Below are positions 16,655 through 25,018 of a stretch of 61,312 nt of DNA, in pieces. The notes beneath the pieces were generated by a model. It was not told the DNA's origin. It did not search any database and worked only from the letters and a program-made list of their open reading frames with translations. This DNA is from Fuerstiella sp. (lineage in GTDB: Bacteria > Planctomycetota > Planctomycetia > Planctomycetales > Planctomycetaceae), in contig JALHMY010000053.1 in assembly GCA_022843805.1 (NCBI GenBank), forward strand, positions 1 to 61,312. The letters run 5' to 3'. The position numbers were made by a program, and so were the translations under genes. Positions within the stretch are counted from its first letter, which is position 1. Each line of letters opens with the position of its first letter.

Positions 16655-16924
16655 TTACCGAGACTTGCCCGCTCCATCATCGAACGTCAGCGTGTTGTCC
16701 TTAGCCGAGGCGTATTCGCAATCGGTTTGCCGGACAACGGCGTTTTGCCAGAGCTTGACGACCGGCAAATCTTCACGATTCGCCTTCAGATCGTTTGTGC
16801 CACAGATGCAGAAAAAAGTCACGTGAGGGTATCCAATCTCGAACACAAATCTTGACCCAGCCTCTGGACAATTTTGCGAATACCGTGGTATGAAGACGGG
16901 AATTGAAGGACCACGAATAAACAA
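16655..16924 (-). CDS. Short reverse-strand ORF in repeat A, copy 2
   Basis: An open frame of 89 codons reads RYSQNCPEAGSRFVFEIG, then NREDLPVVKLWQNAVVRQ and ends TLTFDDGAGKSR. The homologous frame in copy 1 is kept except for one stop. Most differences between the copies are conservative at protein level. It lies antisense to the leader of the IW gene, so it may be the end of an older gene. I recognise no family and I am unsure it is expressed. Confidence 0.4.
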   Translation of the reverse strand: MFIRGPSIPVFIPRYSQNCPEAGSRFVFEIGYPHVTFFCICGTNDLKANREDLPVVKLWQNAVVRQTDCEYASAKDNTLTFDDGAGKSR

Positions 16925-16942
16925 CCACGAAAGGAGTCAACA

Positions 16943-17236
16943 ATGAACGAGACCAAAAAGAAACCAGCCACCGCCCCAGTAAAAACCATCCGCCACGGAG
17001 CCATCGCCGCATCCATCTGGAAACGCCAGGCCACCAGCGGCTTCGATTACTTCGACTTCACCGTCAGCCGCTCATGGAAAACGTCCGCCACCGGCAAAGA
17101 AGGCTATTCTACCAGCTTCTTCGCCCGCAACCACGAAGACCTCCACACCGTGTTCCAGAGTGTTCCAGGAAGCCGCCAACTGGATGGAAAGCCAACAAGC
17201 CAGCCTGCAGGAAAGCAATGACTTTAAGAACTAGGC
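16943..17236 (+). pseudogene. IW-family gene broken by a 10-bp tandem duplication
   Basis: It keeps the strong ribosome site AAAGGAG and the first 70 residues of the family (IRHGAIAASIWKRQATSG, DYFDFTVSRSWKTSATGK). At 17152-17171 a ten-base unit, GTGTTCCAGA/G, is present twice, shifting the frame. Undoing the duplication restores EAANWMESQQASLQESNDF. A further TAG follows near 17234 where the intact copy reads through. The frameshift gives a product whose last 20 residues are unrelated. Confidence 0.85.
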
Positions 17237-17570
17237 GATCCTGCAGAAAGCCGTGTACGGAGAAATCCGGTGCAAGGGGAATCGCGATGCGTTGGCAGTC
17301 TTGCATAACAAGAACGCAGACGGAGATCTTCCTGCAGAACTCTGTTCATCGATCGCCTATGCCGCGAGCAACAACTGGGCACAGATCAAGAGTCAAGTAT
17401 TGCGAAATGCAGAAAATGGAGTTCGAACGCTCGATTCCACCGAATTTGAGTCGATATCATCGCACAAAGTGTCGAGGACGCTGTCTGCTGCTAGTCCTGA
17501 AGGGCACGTACGCATTCGAATTCGGCAATTGTCGAGCCACTCTTAGCAATGGACTTGAGCACCAGTTTCA
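17237..17570. other. Intergenic, unassigned
   Basis: It holds one open frame of 97 codons (17253-17546) starting in the remains of the IW tail and without recognisable motifs. Base composition becomes AT-richer here, going into the second cargo block. I support no gene. Confidence 0.35.
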
Positions 17571-18659
17571 ATGATCGATTATTTCAAGTTTTTTGGCCAC
17601 TTGATACGCCTCTTACCGCCGGAAGGAGCGCATCGTCTTGGACAGTCTTTACTTCGCCTTCCAATTCCACTTGCTCCCGCGCCCGTCTCAGATTCATTTA
17701 CCTGGAAATCAATAGAGTTTCGCAATCGTGTCGGATTGGCGGCCGGATTTGACAAAGACGCCGAGTCAATAGTCGGCGAGTCGCGGTTGGGGTTTGGTTA
17801 TATTGAATTCGGCACTGTGCTTGCGCAGCCACACTTGGGGAATGCAGTTCGACCGAGGTTGGTAAGACTTAAACGAGAATCTGCCCTGTGGAATTGTCTT
17901 GGATTTCCAAGTCGTGGCGTGCATGTGGTTGTAAACAACTTGCGGGCGAGTGAAACGTCTAGACCATCGAATGTGCCGTTGGTTGCCAACATCGGTCCTC
18001 ACCCTGCACGCCTAAAGGCAGCGGCGACAGAGTCGCATTGCTTGGAAATCGTGCTTGCGGAACTTACCGAGTTAACCACAGCCCTTTCGCCGTTTTGCAA
18101 AATGCTCGTTGTAAACTTAAGCTCTCCAAATACCCCGGTGTTGCGTTCTTTACTTCATCATCCGAAGATCGCCAGGGAAGTCTTCGTACCTCTCCGCCGT
18201 CATCTATTGTCCATCGCTGAAGCGAAAAAATGTCAGCGTTTGCCTCTCCTACTAAAACTTCCGCCAGAAGATATCAATAGAGAGGAATGGACTGAATCGA
18301 GCTTGCAAAGACTCATTTCACCAATGATTGAAAGTGGGGTAATTGATGGGGTTGTGGCGACCAATAGTTCGCCTAAATTATCTTCGAGTCTCTACCCGAA
18401 CGCACCACGCGATTTACCGGGTGGTATTTCAGGAAAGCCACTATTGGTCCGGTCACTTGCTACGGTAGAACTCGCAAGGAAGATACTTCCATCAGATAGT
18501 TTGTTGATCGGCTGTGGAGGAATAACTACTTCCGATGATGCGGTAGCCTTCATTCGGGCTGGGGCAGACCTAGTACAACTATACACAGGATTGGTGTATC
18601 ATGGGCCGCAACTCGTACGCGCAATTGCAATCGCATTGCGCATGGTGAACCGCCGTTAA
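17571..18659 (+). CDS. pyrD: Dihydroorotate dehydrogenase, class 2 (quinone-type)
   Basis: The 362 residues span the class-2 family: an N-terminal amphipathic helix pair (FFGHLIRLLPPEGAHRLG) for membrane and quinone contact, VGLAAGFDKDAE for FMN, GYIEFGTVLAQPHLGN, ALWNCLGFPSRG, VVNLSSPNTPVLRSL with the catalytic Ser and substrate-binding Asn, GVVATNSS, PGGISGKPL and the phosphate-binding LIGCGGITTSDDA. The enzyme oxidises dihydroorotate to orotate in pyrimidine synthesis, feeding electrons to quinone. Relatives usually have Gly in NTPGL where this has Val, and CG rather than SG before GIT, small oddities. It is unusual cargo for a plasmid-like island; it could be a second pyrD or act on another substrate beside the radical SAM protein. 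Confidence 0.85.
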   Translation: MIDYFKFFGHLIRLLPPEGAHRLGQSLLRLPIPLAPAPVSDSFTWKSIEFRNRVGLAAGFDKDAESIVGESRLGFGYIEFGTVLAQPHLGNAVRPRLVRLKRESALWNCLGFPSRGVHVVVNNLRASETSRPSNVPLVANIGPHPARLKAAATESHCLEIVLAELTELTTALSPFCKMLVVNLSSPNTPVLRSLLHHPKIAREVFVPLRRHLLSIAEAKKCQRLPLLLKLPPEDINREEWTESSLQRLISPMIESGVIDGVVATNSSPKLSSSLYPNAPRDLPGGISGKPLLVRSLATVELARKILPSDSLLIGCGGITTSDDAVAFIRAGADLVQLYTGLVYHGPQLVRAIAIALRMVNRR

Positions 18660-18921
18660 GATATTTCCAGAACAGTACTTTGGCAAGATGCGGTCCCAGA
18701 AAGCCAACCGTGATCCAGATTCGCCCTCCGGTGCCTCTCACTTGCCACCCCTGTTGCACTTCAAGTTTGAATTCGCCTGTGCGTTCCAATGGAAACAGAT
18801 GGGAACTACGGCGTCAACATAGAAAACCATATCTAAACACTTCAACGCCGTTGAACCGTTGTTGTGACATCGTCAAACGCGAGTATTATGGCAGACTTTT
18901 TGGGGTCTGTCGCTTTCCCAC
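18660..18921. other. Intergenic, convergent gap
   Basis: It lies between the convergent pyrD-like and radical SAM genes. I see no gene and no clear terminator with a T-run. Confidence 0.35.
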
Positions 18922-20373
18922 TTAGTCATGAGGGTTAAATCGAGGCAGGGTTGTCGAGATGAGACTTGGGTCCAATTGCCCCATCCGCCTTTTCATGGTT
19001 TCGGAATAGAACGCCTGGCCAACCTCGTCTGCAAATAGCTTTCCAAGTTCTGTTAGCCCAATGGTACTTTGCGATACGCTTACCAAATCAAGTTCGGACA
19101 TTCTCGCGAAATCTTCTGCGAAGACACACGCAGGATCGACCCCGTAGACTGCTGAAAACTCCTTTCTGTTGATCTTTGATTTTATGCCTAGCATTACTGC
19201 ACGACGAATTCGTTCATCACCATCCAGTCTTTCCCCGCGCCATATAGGCAAGACGCCATTTGCAACCGCTTGTATATACTTTGCAAGATCGTTGTGATTG
19301 TAGTACTGCCAACCATTTTGATAAGAGTACGCAGATACCCCGAGTCCGACGAGAGGTACCGTGTCCGTCTTTTGCCAATTATGGTCTTGGTACTCATGGA
19401 AATACTTTCGATCGCGAATAAACCAATCGACTGTCTCTTGAGAATATCCCATTGAATACAGCTTTAGAAAGGTCATTGCGTGCATTGTCAGCAAGTCTGC
19501 TTCACTGGCAAATTCTTCCGGCTGATGAAGGAATCGTTTGTATTCCGGAGTTCCTTGCTTGAGACGCAAGTAATATGCACAAAATGACGCTGGAGCCAGA
19601 ATCGCGATGGTATCCAGCGTGTCTGACCAACTCTCTAAAGTCTGATGCCTTAGCCCATAAATACAGTCAATGTTTATGTTGGTGAATCCCGCTTCTGTCG
19701 CGATTTTAAATGCGCGGAGAGCATCGTCGCGAGAATGTCTCCGGTTTTCTGATGCAAGAATCCGATCATCAAAGCTCTCAACCCCGATATTCAGCCTATT
19801 CACTCCGAGATTCCGCAGGAGCGAAAACAGTTCAGGGCTCGCGTTTTCTGGATGCACCTCGAATGAAACTTCGGTGGCATCATTTGAAGGCTCCGCCACG
19901 GTATTCAGAGTTTCGAACAGTTGCCGGATTTGATCAAACGTTAGTAGGCTGGGAGTTCCGCCGCCAACATATAATGAGCGATATTTAACTTTACCGTGGT
20001 GCTGGAACGTTAACGCAACCTCTTGACTAAGGGCAGTCAGGTATTCGGTGACACGGAGTGCCGTTGGTTTCAAGAGTTTGTAGTAGTGGCAATATGAACA
20101 CAGCGATGAGCAGAATGGAATGTGTACATATAATGCAACGGGGCTCGGTTCTTGATTGATCCGGCAGCAATTGGTGAAGATCTCTTCAGGTCGGACACTT
20201 TTCATCGCTTGCAGCGATGGATAGGAGATGTTTAGGAAATAGCTTTCCCGAGATCGTTCAATCCCGGCATTACTCAGACGATCTAGCGGCAAAATGGAAA
20301 CAAATTGTCGGGCAAGGTCGAGTAAGTTGCCTTGATCGACGCTCATTGAGTAGTCTGTAATCTGTGCTTCCAA
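18922..20373 (-). CDS. HemN/HemW-like radical SAM protein
   Basis: The iron-sulfur motif is CSSLCSYC (Cys88, Cys92, Cys95) in the HemN-type context YVHIPFC...CHYYK. SLYVGGGTPSLLTFDQI, VSFEVHPENASPELF, GVNRLNIGVESFDDRIL and INIDCIYGLRHQT match the HemN/HemW core, and the C-terminal HemN-like domain follows (VGLGVSAYSYQNG, RGERLDGDERIRRAVM). An extra 75-residue N-terminus with SYFLNISYPSLQAM is not typical of HemW. Such proteins include coproporphyrinogen dehydrogenases, heme chaperones and radical methyltransferases or cyclopropanases; sequence alone cannot separate them. The start is TTG 20373 after CGAGG; ATG 20346 is the alternative. It converges with pyrD and is codirectional with the small membrane gene. 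Confidence 0.8.
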   Translation of the reverse strand: MEAQITDYSMSVDQGNLLDLARQFVSILPLDRLSNAGIERSRESYFLNISYPSLQAMKSVRPEEIFTNCCRINQEPSPVALYVHIPFCSSLCSYCHYYKLLKPTALRVTEYLTALSQEVALTFQHHGKVKYRSLYVGGGTPSLLTFDQIRQLFETLNTVAEPSNDATEVSFEVHPENASPELFSLLRNLGVNRLNIGVESFDDRILASENRRHSRDDALRAFKIATEAGFTNINIDCIYGLRHQTLESWSDTLDTIAILAPASFCAYYLRLKQGTPEYKRFLHQPEEFASEADLLTMHAMTFLKLYSMGYSQETVDWFIRDRKYFHEYQDHNWQKTDTVPLVGLGVSAYSYQNGWQYYNHNDLAKYIQAVANGVLPIWRGERLDGDERIRRAVMLGIKSKINRKEFSAVYGVDPACVFAEDFARMSELDLVSVSQSTIGLTELGKLFADEVGQAFYSETMKRRMGQLDPSLISTTLPRFNPHD

Positions 20374-20463
20374 AGTATACCTCGTGTTAGATTAGAGAAG
20401 TCTTCTGCCGGACCAATCCACGATGTCGAGCGGCGAGCGCGCCGGTTCTTCGCCGTAAATATG

Positions 20464-20736
20464 CTATTCATCCGCATCGTCAGCGTTGATGGGAGTGCCA
20501 ACACGGTGGTTGAGCACCCATCTGACAACTCCGATAAACGCCACAATTGACCAAACACCATTAAGTGACGCAGCCGGATAGGCAGATTTTTCTAGCGATG
20601 ACACCGCAATGCCCATTGCTCCCAGCAGGTTGACAGCATGGAATACACCCCCGGAGAGCTTTTTCCCAGACAATGTTGTTGCATAGGCTATGAGCAAGAG
20701 TCCTGCACCGGCCCAGCCGATGAAATCCGTAACCAT
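20464..20736 (-). CDS. CBU_0592-type small membrane protein
   Basis: A 90-residue protein with three hydrophobic segments: IGWAGAGLLLIAYATTL, FHAVNLLGAMGIAVSSL and GVWSIVAFIGVVRWVL. The order and the NLLGA and LNGVWSIVAF motifs fit the CBU_0592-like domain found in small membrane proteins of unknown function. AAGGG lies nine bases before the ATG. It is 90 bases upstream of the radical SAM gene on the same strand, so the two may be cotranscribed. Confidence 0.75.
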   Translation of the reverse strand: MVTDFIGWAGAGLLLIAYATTLSGKKLSGGVFHAVNLLGAMGIAVSSLEKSAYPAASLNGVWSIVAFIGVVRWVLNHRVGTPINADDADE

Positions 20737-21160
20737 AATTGAGTACCCTTATGAGCTTCGAGGAAGCCAGCATCGAATCGGGAAGGCATCAGGTCCTTTT
20801 TTACAGTTCATTTGAGAATCGTATTTTGGGTCAACTTCATTTGGCTGGGTCAATATGTCTGGCCCCGTCAAATTGAATAACAGAAACAATTTTTTAGGAA
20901 AAAGTCATGTTAGATCGATCGTGCATATCGACAAGTGGCAAAATGTGTCGTTTTCATCAAAGTTCAACTTGAACACGTCCTGTCCCCTCTTCTATATTCC
21001 ACAAGTGCTTATTTGGCCATGCGTTACGTCCGACCGAACTGCTGACGGAATTTTGAGATTCACTAGTCTTTCTGTAACGCAATTTGGACCAACAGTTCAT
21101 TTTGATGCAACTTCGGCCTGTGCGACTAGTCGTGAAACACGCGAAGCGGATGCCGGTTGT
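20737..21160. other. Intergenic, AT-rich, no gene seen
   Basis: It separates cargo 2 from the rep gene. Frames in it are short and without motifs. Confidence 0.35.
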
Positions 21161-21193
21161 TGCCGTTTTGCTTTTTAAAACGGCATTTTTTTT
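21161..21193 (+). terminator. Rho-independent terminator (plus strand)
   Basis: TGCCGTTTT (21161-21169) pairs with AAAACGGCA (21177-21185) and is followed by eight T. It faces rightwards, so it would shield rep from plus-strand transcription out of the cargo. It touches the rep stop codon. Confidence 0.75.
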
Positions 21194-22704
21194 CAATCGG
21201 CGCGGAAAAGCAGCGAACATTCCGTTTCAATTTCATGCGTTCTCTCAAATTGATCTTTCAGCACCATCTGTCGGTAGATCTCAAACGCCCTGCCACCTTT
21301 GCCGCTGGCTTCCAGGTAGAGCCGCTTCTTCATGGTGTCGGTCGCTTCCAGTGCTTCCGTTTCAAATACCTCCTGTTCGCTCGGCGACATGGCTTCCCAG
21401 AACGCCATAAACGCCCGCTGTCGGGAATTCTGTTTTCGGAGTGCCAGACGTTCTCGTTTAGTGCGAACGTTGCTCTCTGCCTGTTTTTGGGCTTCTTTGG
21501 CCTGCTGGCGTTCTTGTCGCTGGATGGAACTTTCGAAGCCGGGTGGCAACGCGATGGCGGATGGATTCCTGATGGATTGAATCAGGAATCCGGGACCGCG
21601 CGGTTGGCCTCGGTTGTTGTACCAGTCGTAGAGTTCCAGCATCTCGCTGATGCGATTCGATGGTTGCGACAGGGACAATTCCTCAGCGGATGCAGGGCCG
21701 ATGCCGCGTTTGACCAATTCGCGTTCCAGATTCTGTGGGTTGATGGCGGGTTGAATTAGCGGTGCGATGGATTCTGCGGTGATCGCTGATGTGACAGAAG
21801 GTGAAATTGCAGTGCGGCTGCGTTTGGCCCTGCGTTCAAAAATGACGAGCCACTTACCGCTGCCACTTTTTTGAAAGCGTTCTTCCGGCAATCGTGGCTT
21901 GAGTTCCCAGACATGCTCCAGTTCTTCAATGCCTTTCAGTAACGATCGTTTCATTTGAGCATTGTTGTAGTTGGCAGCAAGGCGCACTTTTCTGAGTCCC
22001 AATTCCAGCAGATCGATTTCTACTCGACTGCTGTGGTAAAACCGTTTGTCGAGAAACCGGTAAAGGCGCTTCGCTACGGGACTGGTCAGGCGGCAGTACA
22101 AATTCCAATCAAGCTGCTTTAGATATCCCGATTGAAAGCTGCGGAATATGACTTCGTTCCAGACAAACCTCGAACAGCCGGGAGCCGCCTTGCCTTGAAT
22201 GACTTCTCGGCGATAGATCACCAGATTGTCGAACACGCCAAAGTCCCGATTCACCCAGCTCTTCTGTTCGTGATCGTAGAACGCTCGATCGGAAAAGATC
22301 GAAAGACCCTTCCACCGACGCAGCGATGTGGCCACGCGTTCGTAGTTCCGACTTTCATCAGCCCAACCCAGCAGCCGCAGGATTTCGTACCGACTGAAGG
22401 TAACCTCCCGGGTGGCGAAGTCATTCAGGCGGCTGAGCTGGATGCAAGCCAGCAGGACGTCGTCATCTTTGGATGTGGGCAACCCGTAGCGGTCGGAGCC
22501 CGATAAGGTCAGTCGTCTGGGTAGATACTTGTTTTGTTCCCGATCGAAGACTGTGTCTTCCAGCACGACCGTTTTGGTTCCATCAAGGAATCGATCAGAA
22601 ATGGCTGCCAGCGGAAATTCGGCCAGATTGAGTTCATCCACGGCAGAATCAAGCGGCTGGTTTTGGTGTTTCTGTTCGAGGGTTTCTGATGAGTTTTCTT
22701 TCAC
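21193..22704 (-). CDS. Plasmid replication initiator protein A
   Basis: The N-terminal 300 residues follow the replication initiator protein A family of planctomycete and proteobacterial plasmids: NLAEFPLAAISDR, KDDDVLLACIQLSRL, EVTFSRYEILRLLGW, LRRWKGLSIFSDRAFYD, FVWNEVIFRSFQSGYLKQLD, SPVAKRLYRFLDKRFYH and KGIEELEHVWELKP. A charged, glutamine-rich helical region (QRQERQQAKEAQKQAESN) leads to a C-terminal domain, MAFWEAMSPSEQEVFETEAL. It starts at GTG 22704 with an in-frame stop five codons upstream. It lies next to five iterons that it should bind to open the origin. A broken second copy of its end lies at 16242-16629. Confidence 0.85.
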   Translation of the reverse strand: MKENSSETLEQKHQNQPLDSAVDELNLAEFPLAAISDRFLDGTKTVVLEDTVFDREQNKYLPRRLTLSGSDRYGLPTSKDDDVLLACIQLSRLNDFATREVTFSRYEILRLLGWADESRNYERVATSLRRWKGLSIFSDRAFYDHEQKSWVNRDFGVFDNLVIYRREVIQGKAAPGCSRFVWNEVIFRSFQSGYLKQLDWNLYCRLTSPVAKRLYRFLDKRFYHSSRVEIDLLELGLRKVRLAANYNNAQMKRSLLKGIEELEHVWELKPRLPEERFQKSGSGKWLVIFERRAKRSRTAISPSVTSAITAESIAPLIQPAINPQNLERELVKRGIGPASAEELSLSQPSNRISEMLELYDWYNNRGQPRGPGFLIQSIRNPSAIALPPGFESSIQRQERQQAKEAQKQAESNVRTKRERLALRKQNSRQRAFMAFWEAMSPSEQEVFETEALEATDTMKKRLYLEASGKGGRAFEIYRQMVLKDQFERTHEIETECSLLFRAD

Positions 22705-22814
22705 GTACTTTTTACATCAAACAACAACCTTCCTGTGTTGTTGTTTATTACTTTAAATAACAAATTAGGGGGGTAAACTTCTCCAGTCGTTTCAAGCACT
22801 TGCGGCCGAAAAAG

Positions 22815-22945
22815 ATGTCTCATTGTCCGGTAAAGGAACCCCAAAACGTGTTTCATTGTCCGGTAAACAGTGTTTCATTGTCCAGTAACCTGTGTTTCAT
22901 TTCACGGTAGTTCGAACAAGCAAAAGTGTTTCATTGTCCGGTATT
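22815..22945 (+). repeat. Five iterons: plasmid replication origin
   Basis: Consensus GTGTTTCATTGTCCGGTAAA. Copies start at 22815, 22848, 22870, 22892 and 22926. Copies 2 and 5 are nearly perfect; copy 4 is the most diverged. The spacings are 33, 22, 22 and 34 bases, so all copies face the same side of the helix. An AT-rich patch (22732-22778) between the iterons and rep could be the melting region. Iterons beside rep and parA define an origin. Confidence 0.85.
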
Positions 22946-23240
22946 CCGCGTGTGTCCCACAGACATCAAATCAAGCCAATAGTCTGCATTGCTGCCCAAC
23001 GTTTTTCCCCTGAGCTGAGCATCTCAGTTTTCGCGAATTTGCGCAACAGAATTCAGCAAACATGCTGGCATTCCAGCCTGTTTGCATGTTTGCCTTCATG
23101 TTTTCAACGCAACGTATCAACGATTTGCTTGCCAGTCAGATACGGAGAAACTCATCGGTTGGCAGAGAATTTGTTCGGCCAATGTCCGAACAAAAAAAGA
23201 ATGCTTGCCAGCTGACCGGCAATCGTGCTTTATTGCCAGC
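22946..23240. promoter_or_regulatory. parA upstream region with TTGCCAG repeats
   Basis: The motif TTGCCAG occurs near 23128 (GCTTGCCAGTC), 23204 (GCTTGCCAGC) and 23235 (ATTGCCAGC), and an inverted TGCTGGCA near 23061. They could be operator or centromere (parS-like) sites for the partition proteins. There is no direct proof beyond their repetition next to parA. Confidence 0.4.
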
Positions 23241-23927
23241 ATGATTATTTCATTGGTCAATTCAAAAGGCGGAGTAGGCAAATCTACGCTGGCTGGCAAT
23301 CTTGCTGGCTGGCTTGCAAGACAAGGCCGATCCGTGATTTTAGCCGACTGCGATACGCAGCAATCCTCCAGTGAATGGATCAGGGAAGCGTTGCCAGATC
23401 TTCAGGTCGTCCGGCTTGCCGACGCCGATGCGGTTCTTGATGAACTTCCATCGCTGAGACATGAAGCTGAATTCGTGATTGCGGACGGACCCGGCAGTCA
23501 GACGGAAACCAGCCGAGCCCTTTTGATGTGGGCCGATCTGGCAATTCTCCCATGCAAAGCCAGCATGTTTGAAGCGCGAGCCCTCGATAAGAACACTTCG
23601 TTTGTGCGTCAGGCTCAGGCGATCCGTAAAGGACCGCCAGCCGTTATGGCGGTTCTCAGCATGGTCGGTCGTGAATATCGCCTCACCCGTGATATGCGGG
23701 AAGCCGCTGCAGGACTTGGTCTGAAAATCGCCGATACCGCCGTGACACTTCGTCAGGCGTACGCCGACGCACCCGGGCAGGCGACGTTTGTCTGGAACAT
23801 GGGGTACGTAGCACGAGGAGCCGCCGAGGAAATTGAACAGCTTTTTCAGGAATTGTTTCCTGAGATTGCTGCAGAGAGTAGCACTCCGCAAAAACGGGTT
23901 GAAGCGAATGGCATCACATCGAGATAA
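23241..23927 (+). CDS. parA: ParA-family partition ATPase
   Basis: The 228-residue protein begins MIISLVNSKGGVGKSTLAGN, the deviant Walker A of ParA/MinD ATPases. ILADCDTQQSSSEW is the second motif and FVIADGPGSQTET the Walker B region, where Gly replaces the usual proline-like spacing. The length, lacking an N-terminal helix-turn-helix, places it in the small type-Ib/VirC1-like class. It moves plasmid copies apart using a centromere-binding partner, here probably the next gene. The frame is open from 23082, but the fold starts at ATG 23241. It lies 27 bases ahead of the partner. Confidence 0.9.
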   Translation: MIISLVNSKGGVGKSTLAGNLAGWLARQGRSVILADCDTQQSSSEWIREALPDLQVVRLADADAVLDELPSLRHEAEFVIADGPGSQTETSRALLMWADLAILPCKASMFEARALDKNTSFVRQAQAIRKGPPAVMAVLSMVGREYRLTRDMREAAAGLGLKIADTAVTLRQAYADAPGQATFVWNMGYVARGAAEEIEQLFQELFPEIAAESSTPQKRVEANGITSR

Positions 23928-23953
23928 AGGAACACATTAAGGAATCAATACTC

Positions 23954-24385
23954 ATGGCAGAACGAAGAACGCTCAGCACCGCAATCAATTCCGTCCCTAA
24001 CGCAGATCCTGAAGCTGTCCGGGCATTCGTCACGCAGGAAAGATCGACACAGACGGCGCCTCAAAACGCACCGAATGCAAACAATGCAGTGCGGTCAAAC
24101 ATCATGAGTTCATCGGTAAGCACCGAGAGGTTAAATGTGAATGCTGCCGACAGGCCAGAAGAACATTCACCGGTACCCGTTGTCCCCCAACGTCCGGTCG
24201 CACCGGCATTTCAGCCCGTCGGGTTGATCCCTATCACCGTACGACTGCGACCAGAAATTGCAGGCGCCTTAAAACGAGCGTCGTTGGAACGACAGCTTGA
24301 TGCCGCCGAATTCTTCAGTCAGCAGGAAATTGTCGAACGTTCTCTCACCGCATGGTTGCGCAAGAACGGTCATTTGAGTCCGTAA
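23954..24385 (+). CDS. Small ParB-like centromere-binding partner
   Basis: The 143-residue protein has a long polar, Asn/Pro-rich N-terminus (SVPNADPEAVRAFVTQERST onwards) and a compact C-terminal part, PITVRLRPEIAGALKRASLE then QQEIVERSLTAWLRKNG. That C-terminus has the strand-helix-helix length of a ribbon-helix-helix DNA-binding domain, as in plasmid partition partners such as ParG. I infer the role from this shape and from its place directly after parA. It may also repress the parA promoter. Confidence 0.65.
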   Translation: MAERRTLSTAINSVPNADPEAVRAFVTQERSTQTAPQNAPNANNAVRSNIMSSSVSTERLNVNAADRPEEHSPVPVVPQRPVAPAFQPVGLIPITVRLRPEIAGALKRASLERQLDAAEFFSQQEIVERSLTAWLRKNGHLSP

Positions 24386-25018
24386 TTCTGGTATTACCGA
24401 TCTGCAAAGCTGGAACGGAAACGAGTGAAATTGAAAACCTCGTGAATGCAGAGCATTCTGAGGAATTGCTTCCTCGTTTCCGGCCAGGCAAGATTCAACC
24501 ACGTTCGTTAGATTTCAGTGGGGGAACGGCTCACGTTGCCAGGAATGCCAAAACAAACCCACTTTTCCCCGTTCGATCGTACGGGATTCTTCGCTGTTGT
24601 TGATTTCCAGACAAACAGTCCCGCACGACATTAAACGCGAAATTCATTTTTTGAATTTCCCGCGTCAGGTGGTAAATGGACAACCTTTAATTTCTCACTC
24701 GTCTCCTTCGAAGCCGGGGAGATTCAGCCTCGGAGAACACGCGATGAAGACGTCTGCTCGATATTAAAATGAAAAAGATCAGGCCGCCATTTCTGGTTCA
24801 ATTCGAAAATCATTTCGAACAAAACAGACGACTGTCATGGGACGACTCGGGAATTCCGATCGAACTGAATTGGTGACTTTCAAAACTGGTATGACAAGTC
24901 TGTCGAAATGTGTGCTCTTTACTTGTTGTCCGGAATTGTCCGGAATTAAAACGCGCCCCTGGAAGAAAGGCATCGAGCAGAGGTTCAATGTCCATCGGTC
25001 TTCGCGACTTTCAAAATA
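24386..25018. other. Intergenic end zone of the island, no gene seen
   Basis: It lies between the partition genes and the attachment region. Frames are short. It contains a repeated TTGTCCGGAATTGTCCGGAATT string near 24928-24950 (two tandem units of about nine bases), which might be protein-binding. Confidence 0.4.

Larger units (their letters stand above)
16637..17236 (+). repeat. Repeat A, copy 2 (leader plus broken IW gene)
   Basis: Second copy of the 600-base block at 11575-12173. It begins GCTGGCTGATAAGG directly after TTTCGAA of the rep fragment, so the edge of the repeat lies inside what was a rep gene. Confidence 0.85.
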
